Part shown: one piece after another, positions 51,530 through 59,759 of the stretch | How positions within the stretch are numbered: position 1 is the first letter of the stretch | Layout: the number at the start of each line of letters is the position of its first letter | Assembly: GCF_042695135.1 (NCBI RefSeq) | Contig: NZ_CP170547.1 | Location: forward strand, 434,001 to 498,000 | Source: Epilithonimonas sp042695135 | Lineage (GTDB): Bacteria > Bacteroidota > Bacteroidia > Flavobacteriales > Weeksellaceae | Direction of reading: 5' to 3' | Length of the DNA: 64,000 nucleotides | The notes under the pieces: generated by a model | The model's database searches: none | What the model saw: the letters and a program-made list of their open reading frames with translations, nothing else | Told to the model about the DNA's origin: nothing | Program-made: the position numbers and the translations under genes

Positions 51530-52321
51530 ATGCAATTCTCCGGACAAATTCTGAAAATGATTTCTCAAAACGGGCAACCGATCCAATATTATCTTAACCT
51601 GAATGATGATCTTATTAATATGAATCAGCTTTTTGGGAAAGAACTCCACATCAAACATATCGGTTACGAATGTGTGAATTGTGGCAGCGATGAGAAGATC
51701 TACAGAATGGGGTTCTGTAAAAAGTGTTTTTTTGAAAGTCCTTATGCAAGCGATACGATCATCCGACCGGAACTGTCAACCGCCCATCTTGGCGTTGGCG
51801 AGAGAGATTTGGATATAGAAAAAGCGATCCAGCTGGTTCCGCATATTGTTTATCTGGCCTACACCGGCGATGTGAAAGTAGGTGTTACTAGGGAAACTCA
51901 GATCCCGACAAGGTGGATCGATCAGGGTGCAACTTTTGCATTGCCGATTGCCGTAACGGATAACCGCTATGAAGCCGGAATGATAGAGGTGGAATTGAAA
52001 AAACACGTTGCAGACAAAACCAATCCCAAAAAAATGCTCACAGATGATTATGAGGATTCTTTGGATCTGATTGACTTCCGAAATAAAATCGCAGAATATT
52101 TTCCAAATGATTTTAAGAAATTTGCTGTAAGTGATGACAATATCATCAAACTCGATTTTCCTTATGAAAAACCTGAGAAGATCAATGTTTTCACGCTGGA
52201 CAAAAAGCCGGAATTCAGCGGTGTGTTAAAAGGAATCAAAGGACAATATCTTTCTTTTGAGGGCGATGATTTTATCAACGTACGTGGACACGAAGGTTAT
52301 GTGGTAGAATTGACGATATAA
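51530..52321 (+). CDS. DUF2797 domain-containing protein
   Basis: A 263-residue cytoplasmic protein with a four-cysteine zinc-binding-like cluster at about 46-64 (CVNCG...CKKC). The central segment VKVGVTRETQIPTRWIDQGA is characteristic of DUF2797 and resembles a GIY-YIG-like arrangement of Tyr and Arg. Function unknown. It starts at ATG 51530 and is followed by the AsmA-like gene 43 bp later in the same direction. Confidence 0.85.
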   Translation: MQFSGQILKMISQNGQPIQYYLNLNDDLINMNQLFGKELHIKHIGYECVNCGSDEKIYRMGFCKKCFFESPYASDTIIRPELSTAHLGVGERDLDIEKAIQLVPHIVYLAYTGDVKVGVTRETQIPTRWIDQGATFALPIAVTDNRYEAGMIEVELKKHVADKTNPKKMLTDDYEDSLDLIDFRNKIAEYFPNDFKKFAVSDDNIIKLDFPYEKPEKINVFTLDKKPEFSGVLKGIKGQYLSFEGDDFINVRGHEGYVVELTI

Positions 52322-52364
52322 ACTTGGAACGGTTTTTAGTAATCAATTAGTTAGAAATAATTAG

Positions 52365-54374
52365 ATGAAAAAAACTTTAAAAGTTACGGGAATTGTTGTT
52401 GGAAGTATTTTGCTTCTTATCTTGATCTTGAATATAGGATTCAGTCTTTGGCTCAAGTATCAGCTTCCGGATTATATCAAAAATAAAACACCTTATCAAA
52501 TCACTTACAAGACATTGAATGTCGAGATTCTCAGCGGAAGCATTTCAGCAGATGATATTGTAATTAAGTCAAAAAATCCTGCGGATAAAAAGGTTATTGC
52601 GATTGATGGATTTTTAAAGGGTTTGAATGTCAGCAGATTAGGCATTATTGATTTGATTAAGAACAAGCAGATTAACACCAATTCTATTAGGCTTACAAAT
52701 CCAAATCTCAAAATAATTTTAGCCAATCCTAAAGTTGAGGATTCCGTAAAAGAGAAAACACCTTTTCTCATCAGAAATATTGATATTACGAAAGGAAATA
52801 TAGAAGTTTTAAAACCGGATAATTCCAAAGTCTTCGCCGCAAAAGATCTGAATCTCAAAGTTAAAAATCTTAGCCTGAATGATAATCCGGACGAATTGCC
52901 TTTTGCACTAGACAGTTACAAAATCACAGCAAAAGATTTTTTTGCCAGAATCAGTAATGTTTATACGATCAACTCTTCTGATGTAAAAACAAATAATGGG
53001 CAATTGGAAATCAATGATTTTGAACTAAAGTCGATTCTTGACTTCAAAGATTGGGAGAAGAGTTTTACAAAGCAAAAAAGTCTCTTCAATATCAAAAGCA
53101 AAAAGGTTTCTTTTGACAATTTGGTTTTTGACAAGACAAAACTTAATTTAAAAAATGCTCAATTTGTTAATCCCGAATTTGTCATTCAAAACAGGGATCA
53201 GAATGTCATTAAATCAAAAAATCCGAAAAAGAAAGGCATTGATCTTAATTTTGGAAATGTTGACATTAAAAATGGAAAGCTATCGATATTGAATTCGAGT
53301 GGAGCAAATTCTCTGTCAATTGCAAAATTTGATGCGAACGTCAAAGACTTTTTGATGGATGAAGAAACCTCTAAGAACAAACTACCCTTCAAATTCAGTG
53401 ATTACAAGATCACGGGAAATAGATTTTTCTATGACTCCGGGAAATATTATAATCTGAGTTTGTCAAGCTTCAATATAGCTTCACAAGCTATTGATTTGGT
53501 GAATTTTAAAATGATTCCAAAAATGTCACGAGCCGAGTTTGTAAGAACAATTCCGATGGAAGATGATCAGTTCAATATCTCTGCAAACAGGATTCAACTC
53601 TCAGGTGTTGACTGGACTTTCGAAAAGGAACTTGATCTTCACTTGAAATCAGCAAAATTGGAAAACGTTGATGCCAACATCTTCCGAAGCAAAATCCCAA
53701 AAGATAATCCGAAGCAGAAATTACTCTATTCCAAATTATTAAGAAACATAAAATTTCCTTTAATTGTTGATAATCTTGATCTTGTGAACTCAAAATTGGT
53801 GTACGAAGAAGATAAACCGGATACCAACGGACCGGGAAAAGTGGTCTTCACAAACTTTAATATGAATGTCAGAAACCTTAATTCCAATAAGAAAAAAGGC
53901 GCAGATACGAAAGTTCCTATAAGGATCAATTGTCATTTTATGGATGCTTCACCAATGTTGGTAAACTGGAATTTTGATACCGCAGATATGAGGGATAATT
54001 TTACAATAAATGGCTATATTAATAATCTGCCAGCGGTTGATATCACACCATTCATCAAACCTTATATGAATATCACGGCAACAGGCACAATTACGAGTCT
54101 CAATTATAATTTCAAAGGAAATAATGATATTATGAACGGACAGTTCAAGATCACTCACAAGGATCTGAAAGTGAGTTTGCTGGATAAAGATACCAAGGAA
54201 AAAAAGAAATTCTTATCAGGCGTTGCCAATCTTCTGGTTAAAAAAGATTCTCAGAAATTCCCGGAATCTGTAGATATTTATGTAGAAAGAAATAAACAAC
54301 GGTCATTCTTTAATTTCTACTGGAAAGGAATAGAAGACGGACTCAAGAAAACGTTGTTGATTATCAAGATTTAA
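52365..54374 (+). CDS. AsmA-like / DUF748-type envelope protein
   Basis: A 669-residue protein anchored by one N-terminal helix (about 7-32). The rest is a long beta-rich periplasmic chain, with the opening YQITYKTLNVEILSGSISAD-like segment resembling AsmA/DUF748 proteins, which in other bacteria help lipid transport or outer-membrane assembly. Repeated strand units (for example TNPNLKIIL and NFNMNVRNL) run through it. Exact family and role are uncertain. It has its own terminator (54378-54412). Confidence 0.6.
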   Translation: MKKTLKVTGIVVGSILLLILILNIGFSLWLKYQLPDYIKNKTPYQITYKTLNVEILSGSISADDIVIKSKNPADKKVIAIDGFLKGLNVSRLGIIDLIKNKQINTNSIRLTNPNLKIILANPKVEDSVKEKTPFLIRNIDITKGNIEVLKPDNSKVFAAKDLNLKVKNLSLNDNPDELPFALDSYKITAKDFFARISNVYTINSSDVKTNNGQLEINDFELKSILDFKDWEKSFTKQKSLFNIKSKKVSFDNLVFDKTKLNLKNAQFVNPEFVIQNRDQNVIKSKNPKKKGIDLNFGNVDIKNGKLSILNSSGANSLSIAKFDANVKDFLMDEETSKNKLPFKFSDYKITGNRFFYDSGKYYNLSLSSFNIASQAIDLVNFKMIPKMSRAEFVRTIPMEDDQFNISANRIQLSGVDWTFEKELDLHLKSAKLENVDANIFRSKIPKDNPKQKLLYSKLLRNIKFPLIVDNLDLVNSKLVYEEDKPDTNGPGKVVFTNFNMNVRNLNSNKKKGADTKVPIRINCHFMDASPMLVNWNFDTADMRDNFTINGYINNLPAVDITPFIKPYMNITATGTITSLNYNFKGNNDIMNGQFKITHKDLKVSLLDKDTKEKKKFLSGVANLLVKKDSQKFPESVDIYVERNKQRSFFNFYWKGIEDGLKKTLLIIKI

Positions 54375-54377
54375 TAT

Positions 54378-54412
54378 AAAAAAACCTTCTCATTTCTTGG
54401 AAGGTTTTTTTA
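54378..54412. terminator. Terminator after the AsmA-like gene
   Basis: AAAAAAACCTTC...GAAGGTTTTTTT with T and A runs. It is between convergent genes and may work in both directions. Confidence 0.8.
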
Positions 54413-54428
54413 TATGTAGAGATAAAAT

Positions 54429-54773
54429 TTAAAAATCATATTCTTCTTTTTGTTCATCTTCTTCAATTTTTTTCAGAAACTCATCAAATTCAGGTCCTTC
54501 ATAATTGCTGTCTGCACCATAAGAATCAATGATCATTGCTTTGTTGCCATACACATCCTGAAGAAGATATAAAGCCACGTTATCTGCCGGGTCACTCGCA
54601 CCTTCAAATCTGTAAGTCCGGATGATCTTTAGGTCTTCAGGTTTATAAACAATACCTTCATCTCGCAAAACGAATTGTTTGTCCTCGTTCATCAGAATTT
54701 CTTTCGTAATTCCTTTTTGTCTTAGCTTTTCCATGACTTGTGAAAGGGTAAGCATGGGTTTAGGATTATTCAT
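54429..54773 (-). CDS. Conserved small Bacteroidetes protein, unknown
   Basis: A 114-residue protein. The start is the ATG at 54771-54773 (MNNPKPMLTLSQVMEKL); an upstream in-frame start would read through AT-rich intergenic text. The segment IIRTYRFEGASDPADNVALY and the acidic C-terminus are shared, by resemblance, with small proteins often labelled phosphoribosylpyrophosphate synthetase in databases, a label I do not support because of the length. It has no membrane or signal segment. Confidence 0.65.
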   Translation of the reverse strand: MNNPKPMLTLSQVMEKLRQKGITKEILMNEDKQFVLRDEGIVYKPEDLKIIRTYRFEGASDPADNVALYLLQDVYGNKAMIIDSYGADSNYEGPEFDEFLKKIEEDEQKEEYDF

Positions 54774-54830
54774 AATAGTATTTTTTGGATTTGTAATTTT
54801 ATATAAACAAATCATACACCAAAAAATAAA

Positions 54831-54854
54831 AAGACTTTACAATTGTAAAGTCTT
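54831..54854. terminator. Perfect palindromic terminator
   Basis: AAGACTTTACAA and its complement form a 24-bp perfect palindrome. On the minus strand it is followed by TTTTTATTTTTT, after the KDGTPDKRYK-repeat gene. Confidence 0.75.
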
Positions 54855-54877
54855 AAAAAAATAAAAGTTATGAAAAA

Positions 54878-55177
54878 TTAAATTATCCTTCTCTGCAAAG
54901 ATCGAGATAAATTACTTGTTAGCCTTGTAACGCTTGTCTGGCGTTCCGTCCTTTTCAGGGTTTTTGCGGCTTTGTATCGTTTGTCCGGTGTTCCGTCTTT
55001 TTTCATTTTTACCTCAGGAGTATTTGCCACTTTTGCGGCCTTAGCTTCTACTGATGTTTTTGCGGTTTTCGCTTTAACGTCTGTTTTCGCAGCTTTTGCC
55101 GTTGCGGCCGGTGTAGCTTGCGCAGTAGCCAATCCTACTCCAAAAGTAAGCAGCAATGTTGTTAATAAATTTTTCAT
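54878..55177 (-). CDS. Secreted Ala/Lys-rich protein with KDGTPDKRYK repeats, frame disrupted near its end
   Basis: A 99-residue open frame with signal peptide MKNLLTTLLLTFGVGLATAQ and an Ala/Lys/Thr-rich body. KKDGTPDKRYKAAKTL appears once in frame. After L-K the next frame would give KDGTPDKRYKANK and a stop at 54912-54914, if the run of four A (complement of 54952-54955) had one more A. The restored product is 88 residues with two repeat copies, and the frame arithmetic fits. The in-frame tail after it (RTERQTSVTRL) looks random. The role is unknown. It has a perfect -7 box (55215-55208). Confidence 0.65.
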   Translation of the reverse strand: MKNLLTTLLLTFGVGLATAQATPAATAKAAKTDVKAKTAKTSVEAKAAKVANTPEVKMKKDGTPDKRYKAAKTLKRTERQTSVTRLTSNLSRSLQRRII

Positions 55178-55207
55178 TTCAGATTAATATTTTGGTTTTT
55201 GTTGAAG

Positions 55208-55215
55208 CAAATTTA
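55208..55215 (-). promoter_or_regulatory. Promoter -7 box for the KDGTPDKRYK gene
   Basis: TAAATTTG followed by C on the minus strand matches TAnnTTTGY. Confidence 0.55.
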
Positions 55216-55283
55216 TAGTAAATAACAATTGAAAATGAGAAATTTAAAACTTTAACCAGAAATTATAAGAACTTAAAATCTGC

Positions 55284-55898
55284 TTAAAAATTGAAACGGT
55301 AGGCAAGACTGATATTCAGCAGTGTGGCTTTGGAATAATACTTCTCAATATCCGGATTTTGATTGCCGATCTTAGCATTGTAGAAATTGAGTTTTCCACC
55401 TAATACGATCTCCTGAACACCTTCTGCGTCCAAAACATAGATTGCCTTTCCTCCGAAATTAATCCCGCCGTTACCTTCCGAGAATTTCCCGGAATTATCC
55501 AAAAAAGAACTTTTCATCCGGTAGGTGCTGTAACCTAAGACCTCTTCCACAAACAAATCTTCCGTGATTTTGTCTTTATGAAAAACATACCAGTCAAAAT
55601 TATTCATAGACGGTGCACCAAGATATCCGAATAATTCGGGCTTTTTTATGTTGGCAAGAAAGTAAGTATATTCAACACCCAATCCGAAATTTTTGTAAAG
55701 ATTTGTATTAAGTCCAATACCAAAACCGTAAAAATAATCCAAAGCATCGTGAAGGAAATTGTCTCCCAAAGCTGTCATTACTTTAAAATGAGGATCTACG
55801 GAAAACTTAACATTCTCTGTCCAGTCCTGTTTTCTCCGCTGGGCAGAAACCGAGATGGAAAAAATGACAATAAAAAACAATATAGATTTCTTTATCAT
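55284..55898 (-). CDS. Small outer membrane beta-barrel-like protein, unknown
   Basis: A 204-residue protein with signal peptide MIKKSILFFIVIFSISVSAQ. Alternating strands (LGVEYTYFLANI, IVLGGKLNFYNAKIG) and a C-terminal Phe (ISLAYRFNF) suggest a small eight-stranded or similar barrel. No family was recognised. Its start overlaps the stop of the lipoprotein gene upstream by four bases, so the two are translationally coupled and may act together. Confidence 0.65.
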   Translation of the reverse strand: MIKKSILFFIVIFSISVSAQRRKQDWTENVKFSVDPHFKVMTALGDNFLHDALDYFYGFGIGLNTNLYKNFGLGVEYTYFLANIKKPELFGYLGAPSMNNFDWYVFHKDKITEDLFVEEVLGYSTYRMKSSFLDNSGKFSEGNGGINFGGKAIYVLDAEGVQEIVLGGKLNFYNAKIGNQNPDIEKYYSKATLLNISLAYRFNF

Positions 55899-56272
55899 TT
55901 CAAAGTAATGTCGTTAAAGATAATATAGGTCACACCGTCCGGAATCTCGATGCTGAGAGAATCCGCGGAGATCTTGCAGCCCGTAGTTTCTGTAGAAAAG
56001 GATTTAATTTTAAAATTTTTCAACTGCAGTTTATAAATGCCTTTTTCATAAGGTCCTGCCAAAACAAAACTTCCACTTTCTTTTGGGTAAGTTTCTGCGA
56101 TAGTCTTTTTGTTATTGACAAGATGAACCGGGTCCTGCAAAAACTTCGCATCCGGAAAAGTGAATTTTCCTTCCACATAAGCCCGAAATATCTGTGCGTC
56201 ATCTTCTTTACATTGTGTGAAAAGAATTGACAGCAGGCAGAAAAGAAATAATATTTTGAAAGAAAATTTCAA
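55895..56272 (-). CDS. Small lipoprotein coupled to the barrel gene
   Basis: A 125-residue protein with lipobox LSILFTQC (Cys20), followed by KEDDAQIF. The mature part has beta-rich segments (AYVEGKFTFPDAKF, KGIYKLQLKNFKIKSF). No family was recognised. Its last bases overlap the first codon of the barrel gene. It would be held in the outer or inner membrane facing the periplasm. Confidence 0.65.
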   Translation of the reverse strand: MKFSFKILFLFCLLSILFTQCKEDDAQIFRAYVEGKFTFPDAKFLQDPVHLVNNKKTIAETYPKESGSFVLAGPYEKGIYKLQLKNFKIKSFSTETTGCKISADSLSIEIPDGVTYIIFNDITLK

Positions 56273-56369
56273 TTTGGCACTTGTTTTAATGAATGTAAAA
56301 TTAAAACTAATTTTTTTGAAAAATAGTATATCTGCGTTAATGAAAACAATTAATGACTTATAAAATTAA

Positions 56370-56393
56370 AAAATCACTTCCGGAGAAGTGATT
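56370..56393 (-). terminator. Terminator after the 56418 gene
   Basis: AAATCACTTC, CGGA, GAAGTGATTT, with a T run following on the minus strand. Confidence 0.8.
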
Positions 56394-56417
56394 TAGGTAA
56401 AAATGATTTATTTTTTG

Positions 56418-56945
56418 TTATGGTTTCCAGAAACTCCATTTGCTGCCATTATATACAGCTAGTAGCTTTGTTGAACCTTTTACGTAAACCATCATTCCCG
56501 GTGAAGGGCTTGGTATATTCTGTACATCCGTTACTGTAGGTAAAACCATTGCTTTGCTAGTAGATTCTAAAACTAAAACACCATCTGCGGGACTGGTGTC
56601 TGCACCAATGATACTTTTTCCGGTTTCTGTGATTCCTGTTGGCTGGCTTGTTAAAGCTGTGGTTACATTACCATCCTGCCCACTCAGATCCTGCCAGGCT
56701 GTACCATTATAAAATTTCATTCGGGCTGCAGTTGCAGTTGTAGCATCTAAAATTATGGTTCCCGGAGTAGGGCTTGTGGGAAGAGTTCTCACATAAGGTA
56801 CAATGATTCCTTTGTTTTGACCTGCTGCAAACTCTAATAATACTGATGTTTTATTACTTGCCGTGCCTACAGCATCACCAATGATGACCTGTGCATTTGC
56901 TAATGATATGCTTATTAACAGTACTGCTAATATTAATTTTTTCAT
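56418..56945 (-). CDS. Secreted protein with tail-fibre-like C-terminal module
   Basis: A 175-residue protein with signal peptide MKKLILAVLLISISLANAQ. The C-terminal segment VLESTSKAMVLPTVTDVQ, PSPGMMVYVKGS and YNGSKWSFW is a recurrent Bacteroidetes module also present in the 57025 protein. The centre is Thr/Ser/Pro-rich with beta propensity. No enzyme motif. It is the last of a series of minus-strand secreted genes from 61117 to 56418 and may be expressed with them, or from its own promoter after the hairpin at 56976-57011. Confidence 0.6.
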   Translation of the reverse strand: MKKLILAVLLISISLANAQVIIGDAVGTASNKTSVLLEFAAGQNKGIIVPYVRTLPTSPTPGTIILDATTATAARMKFYNGTAWQDLSGQDGNVTTALTSQPTGITETGKSIIGADTSPADGVLVLESTSKAMVLPTVTDVQNIPSPSPGMMVYVKGSTKLLAVYNGSKWSFWKP

Positions 56946-56975
56946 TTTTTTGTGTCTTTTTTAATTATTAAATAT

Positions 56976-57011
56976 GGAGCGTTTTAAATTCAATTAATTA
57001 TAAAACGCCCC
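56976..57011 (-). terminator. Hairpin between the two module-bearing genes
   Basis: GCGTTTTA-type arms (GGAGCGTTTTA and TAAAACGCCCC, one mismatch) around a 14-nt loop. The T run is weak, so it may be an mRNA processing or attenuation element. Confidence 0.5.
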
Positions 57012-57024
57012 AATTTTAGAAGTA

Positions 57025-57885
57025 TTAAGGGCAAGCTGCGGTATTAAAGCAACTCCAGCCACCTGTGGTTCCATCTGAATTTATTTTTAAACATTTCATA
57101 TCAGTATCATAAACCATCATGCCTTCTTGAGGAGAGGCTATCCCGGTAATTTGTGCCGTCGTCATACGCGTAATTACAAAGCCTTTGGAATTAGATTCCA
57201 GTACTGTAAGGGCAGATTTTCTAACTATCGGCCAATTGCCATTGTCTGCACCAGCTCTTTGTAGAAGGGTAATCCCGTGATTACTATCTATACCAGTTCC
57301 GGTTGCCGGATCTTTGTAACAAAAAGTAGGACATAATAAAGGATTAGTTGGTCCGTTTACTATTCCGTCATAAGCATTACTAGGATTAGTAGAAAGTGTA
57401 ATACCATTGATAATACCACCTGCAGCTAAAGTGGGACACGGATCTGTCCCGAAAGGTGGATCTAAAAGGAATCGGACTCCCGTACCTGCAGGACAGCTGC
57501 CGTTCACTGTAAATTTCACTAAATTAATGGCAACTCCTGCGGTTACGGACAAGGAAGTAAGAATAGGTGTAGCCAAATTACATTGAACCACTTGATACCC
57601 ACAAATACCAGTACCTATTGTAGCAACAGTCCAAGAACCTGTACCGGCATCAGTAGCTGTAAAAGATACGCCATCTGGTATCAGAACATAAAAAGTAGTA
57701 CCTGTAAAAACACCGCTAGTGCCGGTTTTGGTAGGCAGCCACTGGGCATAAAAACTGGAAGTCACAGGTCCTGTTGTAGAAGGCCCCATTTCCAGCTGAT
57801 ATTTCGCCGTCCAGGCTTGTGCATTTAGGTTTAAACTTACAATGAATAGCAATGTAAACAATGCAAGTTTTGTATATAGTTTCAT
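57025..57885 (-). CDS. Secreted protein with shared C-terminal module
   Basis: A 286-residue protein with signal peptide MKLYTKLALFTLLFIVSLNLNAQ. The body (about 25-190) is a beta-rich, Thr/Gly/Pro-rich region with paired Cys residues (GICGYQVVQC, CPTFCYKD), resembling a surface adhesin-like domain. The C-terminal module VLESNSKGFVITRMTTAQ, PQEGMMVYD, WSCFNTAACP matches the 56418 protein. No catalytic motif. It lies 26 bp downstream of the glycine-rich gene, so likely in one unit. Confidence 0.6.
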   Translation of the reverse strand: MKLYTKLALFTLLFIVSLNLNAQAWTAKYQLEMGPSTTGPVTSSFYAQWLPTKTGTSGVFTGTTFYVLIPDGVSFTATDAGTGSWTVATIGTGICGYQVVQCNLATPILTSLSVTAGVAINLVKFTVNGSCPAGTGVRFLLDPPFGTDPCPTLAAGGIINGITLSTNPSNAYDGIVNGPTNPLLCPTFCYKDPATGTGIDSNHGITLLQRAGADNGNWPIVRKSALTVLESNSKGFVITRMTTAQITGIASPQEGMMVYDTDMKCLKINSDGTTGGWSCFNTAACP

Positions 57886-57911
57886 ATTATTTTATTTATT
57901 AGTATTATAAT

Positions 57912-59759
57912 TTAAGGTAGATTAGTTAAGAATAGTGAATAGCCTATTGCTTTAAAAATATTACCAGCAGAGTTTTCAAGTATATTTTTGTTAATAATTA
58001 ACAAATCATTCCCAGCATTACTATATCGTACAAAACCATTCATATTCGCATCTGCATTATCATAAGCTTTGTATGAGTAGCCTAAAGCATGGAAAGTATT
58101 TCCAGGGTTATTTAAAATAGCCTCAGAGATTACTTTTGAATCATTGTCTGACCCTCCGCTGCTACCAGAAAGTAATATTAAACCATCTTGATTCAGATCA
58201 CCTGCCCAAAGTGCATTTGCACCACCTACAGTAAAAGCAGGATTTTCTTTAGCACCTGATTTTTTATAAAGCGCCAAGGTGGTTAGATCCGCTTGTGTTG
58301 AGGCTGAGTTAAATACAACAGGCGTCGCAGTCATAGCACCCAGGTGGTTTCTATGTCTTACGGCTACGTAGTAAGAAGCGTTTGCATCAGTCTTAAACTT
58401 CAGACATGAGGTTCCGTCTACATCTACAATATCTCCGTCTCTTTGTAATAAACCGGCTCTGGTATCTATAATAACTGTAGGGTCTGTAGCACTTCTTAAT
58501 TCTACAAGTACCCAATCTACAATAGAGTTATTTCCTAAATCTGCTAAAACAGTTGTTGGTGTAGCAATAGTCTCTGTTCCTGCATAATTGAAAGGTGCTG
58601 CAGTATAAGGTTGTGTGCTGGGAATTAAATTATTTACTCTCAAATCATCACGCATTATAAGTGAAGCATTATAAGAATCGTCAGTTAGATTAATCAACGG
58701 ACCTTGTAACAATGCTTTAGATGATAAACAGATTTTTGGAACAGAACAATCTTTTATGGTTACTGGGAAGTCTATTTTACAAACCACAGCGTCCTGATAA
58801 GAGATTATCGCATTTCCTACGCTAACTCCTTGCACTAATCCTGTAGAACTAACTGTAGCAACAGCCGGATTGGAAGAAGTCCAAGTAACTCCTGTTGCGC
58901 TAGGATCTGAATTTGTAAGTTGTGAGCTTGCACCTTTACAAAATGAGTTTACACCCGTAACTGTTTTTAAACTGGAATAGGAGATAACAATTCTACCATT
59001 TTGGTTTACGTTACCTGCTGTTGATCCACGATCTGGATCTGAGCTGTTTCCAGGTTTAGCCCCATCACTTCCCGCATATCCATTTTCTCCTGCAATAGTG
59101 CTAGGTGAGATCAGCCCTGGATAGGCGTAGAAAGAAGAACCGCCGCCACCGCCGCCATTATAATTACTACCTTGACCAGAACCGCCGCCGCCACCGTAGT
59201 AGCCGCCGCCGCCGCCGCCACCGCCTTCGTTAGAACCTATACTCCAACAGAACCAACCAGTACATTGAGGGTTGGCATTTCCTCCACGACCACCTTGAAA
59301 AGGACCGCCTGCTAAGCCGTTACTGTCACCTCCGGTAGCACCTGCACCACCTGCAGATTGTGTTCCGCCTTTGCCTACAAAAGGAGTGCCGCCGCCGCCA
59401 ATAAGGCCACCACCACCACCACCACCGGGATACTGGCCACCTCCTTGATCTGCTCCCTGGGAAGCACCACCACCGCCACCGGCGATAATAACAGGAGTGC
59501 TGGTTGTACTACTCATAAATACACCCGAAAGGCCACCGCCACTGCTTCCGTAGTTTCCATTATACCCGGTAACCATTGCGCCGGCGCCGCCGCCGCCGCC
59601 ATATGTAGCTCCTCCGGCGTAGCCACCCGCTTGTCCTACTCTTAAATATATCACCTGGCCGGGTGTGACATTCATTTTAGCGGTGGTATAGCCACCAGCT
59701 CCACCGCCACCTGTAGCTCCTGTATAACCATAATTGATTCCGCCGCCGCCTGCGCCCAT
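57912..59759 (-). CDS. Glycine-rich surface protein, C-terminal piece (probably joined to 59672-61117)
   Basis: A 615-residue open frame. It starts directly with GAGGGGINYGYTGATGG, a second glycine-rich domain (about 1-260) with IIAGGGGGASQGADQGG, GGGGGGGGYYGGGGGSGQ and NQNGRIVISYS, followed by a Big_2 Ig-like module (WTSSNPAVATVSSTGLVQG), a DLRVNNLIPSTQ...LQRDGDIVDVDG region and a C-terminal part with DLNQDGL, EF-hand/dockerin-like. It has no signal peptide and begins inside the preceding domain, so the reading frame was lost at 59755-59757. With one G added, both frames fuse into a ~1068-residue protein. Confidence 0.7.
   Translation of the reverse strand: MGAGGGGINYGYTGATGGGGAGGYTTAKMNVTPGQVIYLRVGQAGGYAGGATYGGGGGAGAMVTGYNGNYGSSGGGLSGVFMSSTTSTPVIIAGGGGGASQGADQGGGQYPGGGGGGGLIGGGGTPFVGKGGTQSAGGAGATGGDSNGLAGGPFQGGRGGNANPQCTGWFCWSIGSNEGGGGGGGGYYGGGGGSGQGSNYNGGGGGGSSFYAYPGLISPSTIAGENGYAGSDGAKPGNSSDPDRGSTAGNVNQNGRIVISYSSLKTVTGVNSFCKGASSQLTNSDPSATGVTWTSSNPAVATVSSTGLVQGVSVGNAIISYQDAVVCKIDFPVTIKDCSVPKICLSSKALLQGPLINLTDDSYNASLIMRDDLRVNNLIPSTQPYTAAPFNYAGTETIATPTTVLADLGNNSIVDWVLVELRSATDPTVIIDTRAGLLQRDGDIVDVDGTSCLKFKTDANASYYVAVRHRNHLGAMTATPVVFNSASTQADLTTLALYKKSGAKENPAFTVGGANALWAGDLNQDGLILLSGSSGGSDNDSKVISEAILNNPGNTFHALGYSYKAYDNADANMNGFVRYSNAGNDLLIINKNILENSAGNIFKAIGYSLFLTNLP

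Noticed and set aside
54429..54773. Phosphoribosylpyrophosphate synthetase
   Set aside because: At 114 residues it is far too short and lacks PRPP-binding motifs; the common label is probably an error.
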